NCBI RefSeq assembly: GCF_004005995.1
Contig: NZ_CP034767.1
Coordinates: forward strand, 3,410,001-3,474,000
Origin: Devosia sp. 1566
Lineage (GTDB): Bacteria; Pseudomonadota; Alphaproteobacteria; Rhizobiales; Devosiaceae
Direction: 5' to 3'
Length of the DNA stretch: 64,000 nt
Shown: positions 34,934-44,069 of the stretch, one piece after another
Layout of the letters: every line of letters starts with the position of its first letter
How positions within the stretch are numbered: the first letter of the stretch is position 1
The notes under the pieces: generated by a model
Databases searched by the model: none
Seen by the model: only the letters and a program-made list of their open reading frames with translations
What the model was told of the DNA's origin: nothing
Program-made: the position numbers and the translations under genes

Positions 34934-35605
34934 TTAAGCCTTTGAGCGGCGCGCGATCGGCAACGCCGTACGGTCCCGGTTGCCCGCGATGATCTGGGCG
35001 GTCGACAGTTCAGCCATGCCGGCGCGCTTGCTGACATTGCCCGGCCAGTACTGCATTTCCGAAACATAGTCCTGCAGGTGCTTGCCGGTATACTGGTCGA
35101 CAGGAAGGTCCCCCGCCAGCTCGAGGAAAGTCCTGGCACGCAGGCGCAACGACTTGAGATCGGCATGCTCCTCGCCGTCCGCCGCAATGCGCATTGTCAG
35201 ATAGGCGGCCAAGTTTTCGCTGAAGGTGGGGACGCCGGACGCCTGATGGATTGCGGATGTAGCGGGCACCATTGGCGGCGGGGCCTGAACAAGGAGGGTG
35301 GCGCGAGAAGCGGTTGCGGTCAGCACGGCGGCAGCTCTTTCCGGGTCTCCGGCATGCTGCAACACATCCTGCAGCGCCCCGCGCACCAATGTATCGGCAT
35401 TGCCGGTGACCGCGGCGATGCCTCCGGTGCCCTTGCCGACCTCGCCTTCCACTAGGCGGAGCGTATCGAGAGCGGCCCCAAGGCCCCGGGCAATGCCCAA
35501 TGCCTGCGACGGCTCGGCCATGGCTTTGCCGATCGCCGCCTGGCAGGCCGCCACCACTTGGGCCAGAAGATCCTGGCCCTCGTCATCGGAACGCGTATTT
35601 TCCAT
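34934..35605 (-). pseudogene. Site-specific tyrosine integrase, N-terminal fragment
   Basis: 223 residues from ATG 35605. The region TFSENLAAYLTMRIAADGEEHADLK, LRARTFLELAGDLPVDQYTGKHLQDYVSEMQYWPGNV (in order, residues about 130-195) resembles the core-binding domain of alphaproteobacterial phage/island integrases. The frame ends in IARRSKA and a stop exactly where the IS110 flank begins, and the catalytic domain with R-H-R-Y residues is missing. It lies next to the 3' end of tRNA-Ser(CGA), the usual place for an island integrase. A non-functional remnant; family assignment is moderate because only the N-terminal part is seen. Confidence 0.6.
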
Positions 35606-35976
35606 CGCAACATGCTCCTTCTTCGACTCGGCCACTGCGAAGATCGCCCGACACATGGCGGCGAGCTGCAAGGCAAGACGCTCGGCAATCGCGGCGCGGA
35701 CGCGCCGCGATTGCCACACGAAGGATAGGGGTAGGCCTCGCAAGAACAAACCGAGATTTTACCAGGCTTGCCGGAAGCCGGATCTGGAGGCGCCATCCGG
35801 CCGGCGATCCGGTCAGGTGCCGGGACAACCGTTGCCGCTTGGGCCGGTCCGGGGATGGTACATTGGGTGGTTCAATAGGCGAATGGGACACGAACGACAC
35901 CGTTGTGAGGGCGTCTACATCGCGCGTAGTCCCGGAAAACGGGGACTTTTCAAACCGGGATCCCGGCTAGGAAAAC

Positions 35977-36066
35977 TGGCGGAGAGGGAGGGATTCGAAC
36001 CCCCGATGGAGTTGCCCCCATGCCGCATTTCGAGTGCGGTGCATTCAACCACTCTGCCACCTCTCC
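35977..36066 (-). tRNA. tRNA-Ser (anticodon CGA)
   Basis: On the minus strand, acceptor stem GGAGAGG pairs with CCTCTCC, followed by discriminator G and encoded CCA (35977-35979). The anticodon stem-loop CCGCA-CTCGAAA-TGCGG gives anticodon CGA, reading UCG. The long variable arm (ATGGGGGCAACTCCAT) and T loop TTCGAAT are serine-type. 90 nt. Its 3' end faces the integrase fragment. Confidence 0.97.
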
Positions 36067-36302
36067 GCGAGGTCATTCGGCACGCAAGGCGCACCCGGTC
36101 GACGGGGCGGCTTATGCCATAGCCTGAACGAGGCTGCAACTCCCGTTGTGGAGCAACTTTGTTTCCCTGCTGTCAGATGCAAGTGGGTAATGAACCGCTA
36201 TTTCCCCAGCACCGTGCCCGGCACAGCTGAAGGTGGGTGGTCCTTTGCCTTGGGCCCGCGTATTGGTAGTTACGATTCAACGCTTTGGTTCGCTGCATTT
36301 CC

Positions 36303-36794
36303 ATGGATTGTCTCGTAAATCTTTATGCTCGACCGATGGCAGAGCTGGCGAAGCGGGTCGAGGACGTGCAGGCCACCATTCGCGTGGCGCTGCCCCCCGA
36401 GCAGCACATCATCAAGGACTGGGTGCGCCGGCACTTCAGCGAATATTGGGTCAGCGAGGTCAGCGCCGCCATGGCTCACCAGCCGCCGGGATGCCTGATT
36501 GCCGTGTCTGACGGGGAACTGGTGGGCTTTGCCTGTTATGACGCCACTGCTCGCGGGTTCTTTGGCCCCACCGGGGTCGCCGAACAGCAGCGCGGCAAGG
36601 GCATCGGGCTGGCGCTCCTGTCGGCAACGCTCCAGGCCATGAAGGCGCAAGGCTATGCCTATGCGATCATCGGCGGTGTGGGCCCGGTCGAATTCTACAG
36701 CAAGGCCGCAGGAGCGATACCCATCTTCAATGAGGGGGAAGACATCTACCAGGGCCTGCTGCGTCTCAAGCCAATCGCGGAGTTGCAGAACTGA
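36303..36794 (+). CDS. GNAT-family N-acetyltransferase
   Basis: 163 residues from ATG 36303; the start is uncertain, and M12 in MAELAKRVEDV is an alternative. The acetyl-CoA-binding motif A is GVAEQQRGKGIGLALL, preceded by the two GNAT strands LIAVSDGELVGFACYDAT, and followed by YAYAIIGGVGPVEFYSKAAGA. The acceptor is unknown. It is 2 nt ahead of the GH3 hexosaminidase gene and heads an operon with an oligosaccharide/peptide-type importer, so an amino sugar or cell-wall peptide amine is a reasonable guess. Confidence 0.85.
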   Translation: MDCLVNLYARPMAELAKRVEDVQATIRVALPPEQHIIKDWVRRHFSEYWVSEVSAAMAHQPPGCLIAVSDGELVGFACYDATARGFFGPTGVAEQQRGKGIGLALLSATLQAMKAQGYAYAIIGGVGPVEFYSKAAGAIPIFNEGEDIYQGLLRLKPIAELQN

Positions 36795-36796
36795 GC

Positions 36797-37822
36797 ATGT
36801 CATCCACCCCACCGCTCGCCCTGTTTGTCGGCATGCCCGGCCTTGAGCTTTCCGCTGACGAAATCGCCTTTTTCCGGGAAGCCGATCCCTATGGGTTGTT
36901 CCTGTTCCGGCGCAATCTCGATACCCCTGAGCAGGTGCGCCGGCTGTGCGCCCAGTTTCGGGATGCGGTGGGAAGGGCGGATGCGCCGGTTTTCATTGAT
37001 CAGGAAGGGGGCCGCGTGCAGCGGCTCAACAATGGCAACTGGCCCAATTTCCGCAGCCTGGGCAGCTTTGGCGCCCTGGCACGCCAGGACCTGGAGCTGG
37101 CCAAACGGGCCCTGCGCCTGTCGACGCTAGCCATGGGAACGATCATGGCCGAGCTCACCATCGATAGCGGCACCACGCCAGTGGTCGATCTCGCCCGCCC
37201 CGGCACCCATGACGTCATCGGCCAGCGCGCCTTTGGCGATGACCCCGAACTGGTTATCACCATGGCCCGCGAGGTTATCGATGCCATGCTGGAGGTCGGC
37301 GAACTGCCGATCATGAAGCATATTCCAGGCTATGGACGGGTGACGGTCGATCCGCACTTCCAGTGTCCGGTGGTGGATGCATCGATTGAAGATCTGCGCC
37401 AAAGCGATTTCCGCCCCTTCATGGCGCTTCGCAACACGCCCTGGGCCATGGTTGCCCATCTCGTGTTCACGCAGATCGATCCCGACCACCCCGCGTCGGT
37501 GTCTCCGGCCGTCTACGAGCTGATACGGGACGAGCTCGATTATGACGGGGTGCTGATCACCGATTGCCTGACCATGGAAGCGCTGGCGGGCAGCTGGGCG
37601 GAGCGCGTGACGGCGGCCCTGGCAGCGGGTTGCGATATCGCGCTGCATAGCCAGGGCGACCTCAAAGCGAGCGAGGCGGCCGCCAACGCAGCGCGACCGC
37701 TGAGCGAGGCTTCGCTGCGGCGAATTGCGCGAGGAGAAGCGATGCGGGGCACATTGCGGGTGGACGCTTTGGCGCTCCACGCCGAAGTTGAACAGATTTT
37801 CAGGGAAAATGGCATCGCCTAA
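36797..37822 (+). CDS. nagZ: Glycoside hydrolase family 3 beta-N-acetylhexosaminidase (NagZ-like)
   Basis: 341 residues, the size of cytosolic NagZ; no signal peptide. Visible GH3 motifs: FIDQEGGRVQRL, the N-acetyl-binding/general acid loop KHIPGYGRVTVDPHFQCP (KH and the mobile-loop His retained; canonical NagZ has GDT..DSH), and the nucleophile in GVLITDCLTMEAL (Asp of ITD). NagZ removes terminal GlcNAc from anhydro-muropeptides or chito-oligosaccharides. Coupled to GNAT upstream and 33 nt from the binding-protein gene of a Dpp/Opp importer, implying intracellular hydrolysis of an imported GlcNAc-containing oligomer. Confidence 0.85.
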   Translation: MSSTPPLALFVGMPGLELSADEIAFFREADPYGLFLFRRNLDTPEQVRRLCAQFRDAVGRADAPVFIDQEGGRVQRLNNGNWPNFRSLGSFGALARQDLELAKRALRLSTLAMGTIMAELTIDSGTTPVVDLARPGTHDVIGQRAFGDDPELVITMAREVIDAMLEVGELPIMKHIPGYGRVTVDPHFQCPVVDASIEDLRQSDFRPFMALRNTPWAMVAHLVFTQIDPDHPASVSPAVYELIRDELDYDGVLITDCLTMEALAGSWAERVTAALAAGCDIALHSQGDLKASEAAANAARPLSEASLRRIARGEAMRGTLRVDALALHAEVEQIFRENGIA

Positions 37823-37855
37823 GGCGCTGCCTGGAGCAAACAAGGGAGTTGAGAC

Positions 37856-39511
37856 GTGCTGAACAAAACACTGCTCGCGGCGACGTCCGCCGCAATTCTG
37901 GTCATGGCAGCACCCGCAAGTGCGCAAGTGGTGGTGACGGTCAGTTCGGAACAAACCACCACCTGGGTGCGCAACTTCAATCCGTTCAACCAGACTTCGG
38001 CGCGTGCCACCACCAAGGACTTCATCTACGAGCCGCTCGCGATCTTCAATCGCCTCAAGAACCAGACCGAGTTCCGTCTCGCGGAAAGCTTCGAGCTGGC
38101 CGATGATCTGAAATCCATCACCTTTGTGCTGCGCGATGGCCTCAAATGGTCGGATGGCGAGCCGCTGACTGCCGACGACGTGGTGTTCACCTATGGCTAT
38201 CTCAAGCAGTTTCCGGCGCTCGATTTCAACTCGGTGTCAGCCCTCCTCGACTCCGTCGAGAAGATTGACGAGCGCACGGTGCGCTTCAACCTGCTGCAGC
38301 CCAATTCCCTGATCGCCAATACCATTGTCGGCATGCCGATCGTTCCCGAGCATGTTTGGGCCGAGATCACCGATCCGGTGACCTTCACCAATGAAACGCC
38401 CGTTGGTTCGGGTCCGCTCACCGAGATCAGCCGCTTTACGCCCCAGGTCTACGAGCAGTGCCGCAACCCCAATTATTGGGATGCGGAAAGCCTCAAGGTT
38501 GATTGCATCCGCCTGCCCCAGCTCGCGGACAACCCACAGGTGCTGGCCGCACTGGCTGACGGGACGCTGGATTGGGCAACGAGCTTCATCCCGGACATCG
38601 ACAACACTTTTGTGGCCAAGGACCCCGAGCACAACAAGTACTGGTTCAATCCTTCGAGCCTCGTGTCCTTCCAGCTCAGCATGATTACGCCCGACGAGAA
38701 CAACCGGAAGGCGTTCACCGATGTCAATTTCCGGCGTGCTCTGAGCATGCTGATCGACCGGCAGACCATTGTCGACATCGCCGGCTATGGCTATCCGCTG
38801 ATCAACGAAGATCCTTCCATGCTTGGCGAGCTCTACAAGGCCTTCGCCAATCCTGAAGTCCAGGTGCAGTTTGGCCAGTTCGGCAAGTTCGACCCCGAAG
38901 CGGCAACGGCCCTGCTCGATCAAAGCGGGTACGTCGACAAGAACGGCGACGGGATGCGCGACAACCCCGATGGCACGCCGATCGCCATCGATATCGAAAT
39001 CCCCAATGGCTGGACCGACTGGATCGACGCTGTCCAGATTGCCATGGAGTCCCTCCAGGGTGCTGGCCTCAACGTCAAGATGAGCACGCCCGAGGAATCG
39101 GTGTGGAGTGCCGATCTGATCGCGGGCAAGTACTCGATGACGCTCAACGCCCTGGCTTCGGCCGCCAATCCCTACTTCCCCTATATCCGCTCCTTCAACC
39201 CCGAGGATTTCGGCAAGTCGCGCTTCACGGCCCCCCATTGGGAGAACGCGGAGGTGATGGATCTGCTTGGCCAATACACCCAGATCAAGGATCCGGCGCA
39301 GCAACAAGAGATCATGAACAAGCTCCAGATGATCGTTGCCGAAGCCATGCCCGTGATCCCCGTCTACAACAGCCCGGCCTTCTATCAGTACAGCACCAGG
39401 CGCTTCACCGGCTGGGCGAGTGCCGAAAACCCGATCGTCTCCCCGGTGGTATCCAATGCCAATCCAGGACGACTGATCCAGCTGCTGGCCTTGCGCCCAG
39501 TGCAACAATAA
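37856..39511 (+). CDS. Periplasmic substrate-binding protein, family 5 (DppA/OppA or chitobiose-binding type)
   Basis: 551 residues from GTG 37856 with AGGGAG upstream. Signal peptide TLLAATSAAILVMAAPASA. Family 5 motifs: TWVRNFNPFNQTSARATTKDFIYEPLAIFN (in order), LRDGLKWSDGEPLTADDVVFTY, FRRALSMLIDRQTIVDIAG, YPLI. The NFNPF opening and the later WTDWIDAVQIAMESLQGAG and PYFPYIRSFNPEDFGKSRF resemble binding proteins that carry chito- or gluco-oligosaccharides as well as peptides. With NagZ next door, a GlcNAc oligomer or muropeptide is the favoured ligand (inferred). Confidence 0.85.
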   Translation: MLNKTLLAATSAAILVMAAPASAQVVVTVSSEQTTTWVRNFNPFNQTSARATTKDFIYEPLAIFNRLKNQTEFRLAESFELADDLKSITFVLRDGLKWSDGEPLTADDVVFTYGYLKQFPALDFNSVSALLDSVEKIDERTVRFNLLQPNSLIANTIVGMPIVPEHVWAEITDPVTFTNETPVGSGPLTEISRFTPQVYEQCRNPNYWDAESLKVDCIRLPQLADNPQVLAALADGTLDWATSFIPDIDNTFVAKDPEHNKYWFNPSSLVSFQLSMITPDENNRKAFTDVNFRRALSMLIDRQTIVDIAGYGYPLINEDPSMLGELYKAFANPEVQVQFGQFGKFDPEAATALLDQSGYVDKNGDGMRDNPDGTPIAIDIEIPNGWTDWIDAVQIAMESLQGAGLNVKMSTPEESVWSADLIAGKYSMTLNALASAANPYFPYIRSFNPEDFGKSRFTAPHWENAEVMDLLGQYTQIKDPAQQQEIMNKLQMIVAEAMPVIPVYNSPAFYQYSTRRFTGWASAENPIVSPVVSNANPGRLIQLLALRPVQQ

Positions 39512-39518
39512 GCTGGCC

Positions 39519-39544
39519 GAGGGTGCGTCACCTGACGCATCCTC
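39519..39544 (+). promoter_or_regulatory. Intercistronic hairpin after the binding-protein gene
   Basis: GAGGGTGCGTC pairs with GACGCATCCTC (11 positions, one G-T) across the loop ACCT, beginning 8 nt after the stop. No T tract follows at once, so it is more likely an mRNA 3' stabiliser or partial attenuator that raises binding-protein over permease expression. Confidence 0.6.
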
Positions 39545-39592
39545 CCCCTCGCCCCTGGCAGCGGGTTCTTTTTCCAACACGGACGAACATCG

Positions 39593-40570
39593 ATGGCATT
39601 TCTGCTCCGGCGCGTTGGCTTTTATCTCGCAGCCTTTCTTGCCGCCGCCACGGTCAACTTCTTCCTGCCCCGACTGATGCCGGGGGACCCGATCCAGATC
39701 ATGTTCGCCAGCGCCGGATCGAACCTGTCCATGGAGAACCTCAACGCGCTCAAGCTGACCTTCGGGTTTATCGATGCGCCGGTTGGCGAGCAGTACCTGA
39801 CCTATCTCAAAAGCGTCTTCACCGGTGATCTGGGTGTCTCGATCAAGTACTTCCCCCTGCCCGTGACCGAACTCCTGGGGCGCGCCCTGATCTGGACCGT
39901 GGGCCTGGTTGGCTCGGCCACCCTGCTCGGTTTTACGCTTGGCACCCTGCTCGGCATCATGGCGGCGTGGCGCCGGGGCACGATATTTGACACTGTGGTT
40001 TCGCTGCTCGCCATCTTTTCGAGCTCCGTGCCGGCCGTCGTGCTTTCGCTCATCATGTTGTTCGTGTTCGGCTATACGCTGGGCTGGTTCCCCAGCGGCT
40101 ATGCGGCCGACCCCATGCTCGATCCGGCGTTTAGCTGGCAGTATATTTCGTCCGTGCTGTATCACGGCTTCTTGCCGATGATCACGCTGGTGGTTGCGCT
40201 GACCGGGGGCTTTGCGGTGACCATGCGCAACAACATGATCAACCTGCTGGGCGAGGACTACATCGTCATGGGCCGCGCCAAGGGCCTTTCCGATCAACGG
40301 GTCATGATTTGGTACGCGGCACGCAATGCGCTGCTGCCGACGGTGTCGAGCCTGGCCATTTCGCTGGGCAGCGTGCTTGGCGGCTCATTGGTGATCGAAG
40401 TCGTGTTCAACTATCCCGGCGTTGGCAACATGCTGTACCAGGCGATCCTCGCCCGGGATTATCCGGTGATCCAGGGGCAACTGCTGATCATGACCGCCGC
40501 CATGCTCATCTCCAACTTTGCCGTCGATCTGAGCTATCTGATGCTCGATCCGCGCCTCAAAAAGGCCTGA
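39593..40570 (+). CDS. dppB: ABC importer permease, DppB/OppB type
   Basis: 325 residues. N-terminal FLLRRVGFYLAAFLAAATVNFFLPRLMPGDP (in order) is the classical DppB start; central and C-terminal helices follow (LLALFSSSVPAVVLS-like segment at residues about 140-160). EAA loop: GEDYIVMGRAKGLSDQRVMIWYAARNALLPTV in order. Inner membrane. Lies 81 nt after the binding-protein gene, beyond the intercistronic hairpin, and 2 nt before the DppC-like gene. Confidence 0.9.
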   Translation: MAFLLRRVGFYLAAFLAAATVNFFLPRLMPGDPIQIMFASAGSNLSMENLNALKLTFGFIDAPVGEQYLTYLKSVFTGDLGVSIKYFPLPVTELLGRALIWTVGLVGSATLLGFTLGTLLGIMAAWRRGTIFDTVVSLLAIFSSSVPAVVLSLIMLFVFGYTLGWFPSGYAADPMLDPAFSWQYISSVLYHGFLPMITLVVALTGGFAVTMRNNMINLLGEDYIVMGRAKGLSDQRVMIWYAARNALLPTVSSLAISLGSVLGGSLVIEVVFNYPGVGNMLYQAILARDYPVIQGQLLIMTAAMLISNFAVDLSYLMLDPRLKKA

Positions 40571-40572
40571 CC

Positions 40573-41460
40573 GTGCCGCTCATTGCTCAGCTTGCCCATA
40601 ACAAGAAGGCAGTCGTCGGCCTCACCATTCTGACGATCATCATCCTGGTGGCGATCTTTGCGCCGGTGCTGACGGAATACTCCCCCACTCAGCGCGTGGG
40701 CCGCCCCCACCAGCCCCCATCAAGCGAGCATTGGCTGGGCACGACGCGGCTGGGTCATGACGTGTTCACGCGCCTGGTCTATGGCGCCCGCATCTCGCTC
40801 GCGGTTGGCTTTGGCGCGGGCCTCCTCATCACCCTGATCGGCACCGTCCTCGGCATCCTTGCCGGCTACAAGGGCGGCGTCGTCGATGAGGTCATCAACT
40901 TTTTCACCAATATGGTGCTGGTGGTGCCCAACCTGCCGCTGCTGCTGGTGATCGCAGCCTTTATCGGCCAGGCGAATCCGCTCGTGATCGCACTGATCCT
41001 GGGCTTCACCTCCTGGGCCTGGGGTGTGCGCGTCACCCGTTCGGAAACCCTGTCGCTGCGCCAACGCGACTTCGTCAAGTCGGCCGAGATGCTGGGCGAG
41101 CCAAGCTGGCGCATCATGGCCTTCGAGATTTTTCCCAATCTCGTCTCGATCGTCGGCATCAATTTCATCGGCAGCGTGATCTTCGCCGTGGTCACCGAGG
41201 CGACGCTCGAATTCCTCGGCCTCGGTGATCCCAACACCGTTTCCTGGGGCATCATGCTCTACAATGCGCAGAACGCCTCGGCTCTTTCGGTGGGCGCCTG
41301 GTGGGACCTGCTGTCGCCCTGCCTCGCGCTAGCCCTGCTCGGACTTGGCCTGGCGCTGCTGAACTTTGCCATCGACGAAATCGCCAATCCCCGCCTGCGC
41401 ACCGGCGGCATGTTGAGCCGCTGGACAGCGCGCGTGCGGGCCGGAGAGGGCAAGCTATGA
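40573..41460 (+). CDS. dppC: ABC importer permease, DppC/OppC type
   Basis: 295 residues from GTG 40573, which lies 2 nt after the dppB stop; the frame is open further upstream but inside dppB. TM1 (AVVGLTILTIIILVAIFAPVL), then HWLGTTRLGHDVFTRLVYGARISLAVGF, the family signature. EAA loop: QRDFVKSAEMLGEPSWRIMAFEIFPN in order. It partners DppB to form the channel. Overlaps the ATPase start (ATGA). Confidence 0.9.
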   Translation: MPLIAQLAHNKKAVVGLTILTIIILVAIFAPVLTEYSPTQRVGRPHQPPSSEHWLGTTRLGHDVFTRLVYGARISLAVGFGAGLLITLIGTVLGILAGYKGGVVDEVINFFTNMVLVVPNLPLLLVIAAFIGQANPLVIALILGFTSWAWGVRVTRSETLSLRQRDFVKSAEMLGEPSWRIMAFEIFPNLVSIVGINFIGSVIFAVVTEATLEFLGLGDPNTVSWGIMLYNAQNASALSVGAWWDLLSPCLALALLGLGLALLNFAIDEIANPRLRTGGMLSRWTARVRAGEGKL

Positions 41461-42275
41461 CCGATCCCGTCCTGTCCATTCGCACCCTTTCCATCGACTA
41501 TGTTGGCGCCGAGGAGGATTTCCGCGCCGTCAAGGATGTCAGCTTCGACATCATGCCCGGTGAGTTCTTCGGGCTTGCCGGGGAATCGGGTTGCGGGAAA
41601 AGCACCATTGCCTTTGCCATCAGCCGCCTGCATCGCCCGCCCGCGCTGATCCTGAGCGGCAGCCAGATCCGGCTTGCTGGCCGTGACGTGCTGGCTCTGA
41701 ACGAGGAGGAGTTGCGCAGCTTCCGCTGGCGCGAGGTTGCCATGGTTTTCCAAAGCGCCATGAACTCGCTCAATCCCGTCCTCACCATCGAGCGGCAGTT
41801 TTTCGATGTGCTGCGCACCCATACCGGCATGTCGCGCGCCCAGGCCCGCGACCGGGCAGCCGAGCTGCTCGCCATGGTCGATATCTCGCCTGATCGGCTA
41901 TCCTCCTATCCGCACCAGTGCTCGGGCGGAATGCGCCAGCGCATCGTCATCGCCATTTGCCTTGCGCTCAATCCCAAGCTGCTGATCATGGATGAGCCAA
42001 CCACCGCGCTCGATGTGGTGGTGCAGCGTGAGATACTGGGCCGTATCGATGTTCTGCGCCAGCAACTAGGCTTTTCCGTCCTTTTTATCACCCACGACCT
42101 TGCCCTGATGGTGCAGGCCTGTGATCGCATCGGCATCATGCTTGAAGGGGAGTTGGTGGAGGTGAATGCGGCGCAGACCATCTACCAGTCGCCCCAGCAT
42201 GCCTATACGCGCCGGCTTTGGGGCTCCATGCCCAAGCTCTCCGGCCAACAGATTGGCGCGAGCGCAGCCCTATGA
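41457..42275 (+). CDS. dppD: ABC importer ATPase, DppD type
   Basis: 272 residues from ATG 41457. Walker A GESGCGKST, Q-loop MVFQSAMNSLNPVL, signature CSGGMRQRIVIA, Walker B LLIMDEPTTALD, switch His in FITHDLALM. It ends soon after PQHAYTRRLWGSMP, shorter than usual DppD (about 330), and lacks the Cys-rich C-terminal oligopeptide tail with its iron-sulfur-binding motif, as in sugar-type members. Overlaps both neighbours by 4 nt. Confidence 0.9.
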   Translation: MTDPVLSIRTLSIDYVGAEEDFRAVKDVSFDIMPGEFFGLAGESGCGKSTIAFAISRLHRPPALILSGSQIRLAGRDVLALNEEELRSFRWREVAMVFQSAMNSLNPVLTIERQFFDVLRTHTGMSRAQARDRAAELLAMVDISPDRLSSYPHQCSGGMRQRIVIAICLALNPKLLIMDEPTTALDVVVQREILGRIDVLRQQLGFSVLFITHDLALMVQACDRIGIMLEGELVEVNAAQTIYQSPQHAYTRRLWGSMPKLSGQQIGASAAL

Positions 42276-43171
42276 CCCAGACCGAACCGGTTCTCGCCCT
42301 CGACAATGTTTCCAAGACCTTTGGTCGCGCGGACCAGCCGGTTTATGCCGCGCGTTCCGTGTCGTTTGCGCTCCATCCCGGCCGCACCCTCGCCCTGGTG
42401 GGCGAATCGGGGTCGGGAAAGACCACCGCGGCGCGCCTGATCATGCGAGAATACCGGCCTGATGCGGGGCAACTCCTGTTCCGCGGCATGCCAGTCACCA
42501 GCAGCGGTCTCAAGTCTTACCGCGCCGCGGTGCAGATGGTGTTCCAGGATCCGTTTGCCTCGCTTAACCCAGCGCACACGGTGCGCCACCATCTGGAGCG
42601 ACCACTCCGCCTTCACCGGCCCAAGATGAAGGGCGCCGAACGCCGGGTTGCGATTGATGAACTCCTCTCGCGCGTCAAGCTTGATCCAAAACTGGTCGCG
42701 CCGAAATATCCGCACGAATTGTCAGGAGGCCAGCGCCAGCGCATCAGCATCGCCCGGGCATTGGCGGTTGACCCAGCGGTGATCGTTGCCGACGAACCTA
42801 CCTCCATGCTCGACGTGTCCGTTCGCCTGGGCATTTTGAACCTGCTCAACGACATGAAGCGCCAACTAGGGCTGGCGCTCCTGTACATCACCCATGACAT
42901 CGCCACGGCGCGCTATGTCGCTGAGGACATCATGGTGATGTATGCCGGACAGATTGTGGAATGGGGCGAAACGGATAAGGTGTTGAGCAATCCCCAGCAT
43001 CCTTATACGCGCCTGCTGCTCTCGGCTGTTCCCGATCCGGACCAGCGATTTGCCGACACCTCTGGCGCAGCCGAACTCACGCATGTCGAGGAGATCCGGC
43101 GACGATCGGCCCTGCCGCAGCCGGAGGTACGGCAGGTGGCGCCCAACCATTTTATTCGGCCACTGCCCTAA
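42272..43171 (+). CDS. dppF: ABC importer ATPase, DppF type
   Basis: 299 residues from ATG 42272, overlapping the dppD stop. Walker A GESGSGKTTA, MVFQDPFASLNPAHTVRHHLERPL, signature LSGGQRQRISIA, Walker B VIVADEPTSMLD, switch His YITHDIAT, C-terminal NPQHPYTRLLLSAVPDPD. Forms the heterodimeric motor with the DppD-like protein. Last gene of the GNAT-GH3-importer operon; it converges on an NlpC/P60 peptidase gene 10 nt away. Confidence 0.9.
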   Translation: MTQTEPVLALDNVSKTFGRADQPVYAARSVSFALHPGRTLALVGESGSGKTTAARLIMREYRPDAGQLLFRGMPVTSSGLKSYRAAVQMVFQDPFASLNPAHTVRHHLERPLRLHRPKMKGAERRVAIDELLSRVKLDPKLVAPKYPHELSGGQRQRISIARALAVDPAVIVADEPTSMLDVSVRLGILNLLNDMKRQLGLALLYITHDIATARYVAEDIMVMYAGQIVEWGETDKVLSNPQHPYTRLLLSAVPDPDQRFADTSGAAELTHVEEIRRRSALPQPEVRQVAPNHFIRPLP

Positions 43172-43181
43172 GCGGCAGGGC

Positions 43182-44069
43182 CTAGTCGAGGCGCCGAAAA
43201 GCGGTCGGCTCGCCACCACCGCGACTGCTGATCCGCGCCACGGCCTCGGCCAATGGCTCGATTACCACCGCCATGTGGAAGGCGTTGGCGTGGATCATGT
43301 CCCTATCGCTGGTCATCATGGCAACATGGCCACGCCAGAACACCAGGTCACCCCGGCGCAGGGCGTCAACCGGGTGGCCGAGCGCGACCTGCTGGTCGGT
43401 ATCGCGCGGACAATCGCGCCCGCAGGCATAGAGCGCCTGTTGCACCAGCCCCGAACAATCAAGCCCCAAGCTCTCGCGCCCGCCCCAGAGATAAGGCGTC
43501 CCCACAAATCGCTGCGCCACCGCGACGGGATCTGTTTCAGCTTCCTGCACAGGGGCGAGATGCTCCTCAACAAACCAGCCGCCTGCGGTTTGTACGAAGC
43601 GACCCTCGCGGCCCTCAGCGACCAGCAGCGCATTCATGGAATAAAGCCCGGTTGGCGCGGTCTTGATGCTGGGGCCGCTAAACGCATAGGTGCGGAGCGC
43701 CCTCACTTTGTGGGTAGGGGTTCGGGGAGCGCCGCTCAGGGCGCTCGCCGCCACAAAACCCACATAGCCATCGCGCATGGCGCGCCCGAACGCCCAGCCA
43801 TCCGCCACATCGAGCACCTCGAACAATTCCCCGAACAGCACCTGATCGAGCTGTTCGGCGGACGGCGACGGCTCCCGGCGCAACGGGGCACAAGCCACCG
43901 CGATCTGGTGGATGGTCGTATCAAGATAGCGATCAGCAGGAACAATGCCCTCGAGGGATCGGGCTGCGACGCCGTCGCGCGCCAAGGTGAGGCGATGATC
44001 AAGCAAGATGGTGTCCTGTCCTGGTGGAAGGCTCGGGGATATTACGGCTCCCGCGAAGCCCGGAGCCAC
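43182..44069 (-). CDS. NlpC/P60 (C40) peptidase with N-terminal SH3-like domains
   Basis: Up to 295 residues. The C-terminal NlpC/P60 domain has the catalytic Cys in LGLDCSGLVQ, His in FWRGHVAMM and a third polar residue in MIHANAFHMAV. N-terminal two-thirds carries bacterial SH3-like repeats (FGELFEVLDVADGWAFGRAMRDGYVGFV in order; then WFVEEHLA). The layout matches cytosolic dipeptidyl-peptidase VI-like enzymes that cleave L-Ala-D-Glu/diaminopimelate bonds in cell-wall peptides; no signal peptide is seen. GTG 44069 is the longest start; a TTG at 44006 (LLDHRLTLARDG) fits the family better. Convergent with the importer operon, supporting a murein-recycling theme. Confidence 0.83.
   Translation of the reverse strand: MAPGFAGAVISPSLPPGQDTILLDHRLTLARDGVAARSLEGIVPADRYLDTTIHQIAVACAPLRREPSPSAEQLDQVLFGELFEVLDVADGWAFGRAMRDGYVGFVAASALSGAPRTPTHKVRALRTYAFSGPSIKTAPTGLYSMNALLVAEGREGRFVQTAGGWFVEEHLAPVQEAETDPVAVAQRFVGTPYLWGGRESLGLDCSGLVQQALYACGRDCPRDTDQQVALGHPVDALRRGDLVFWRGHVAMMTSDRDMIHANAFHMAVVIEPLAEAVARISSRGGGEPTAFRRLD

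Noticed and set aside
38237..40297. 686-codon minus-strand open frame opposite the Dpp-type binding protein and permease
   Set aside because: Antisense shadow of two well-supported genes; no ribosome site, motif or promoter. The similar long frames at 15141-16787 (minus) and 53451-55034 (plus) are rejected for the same reason.
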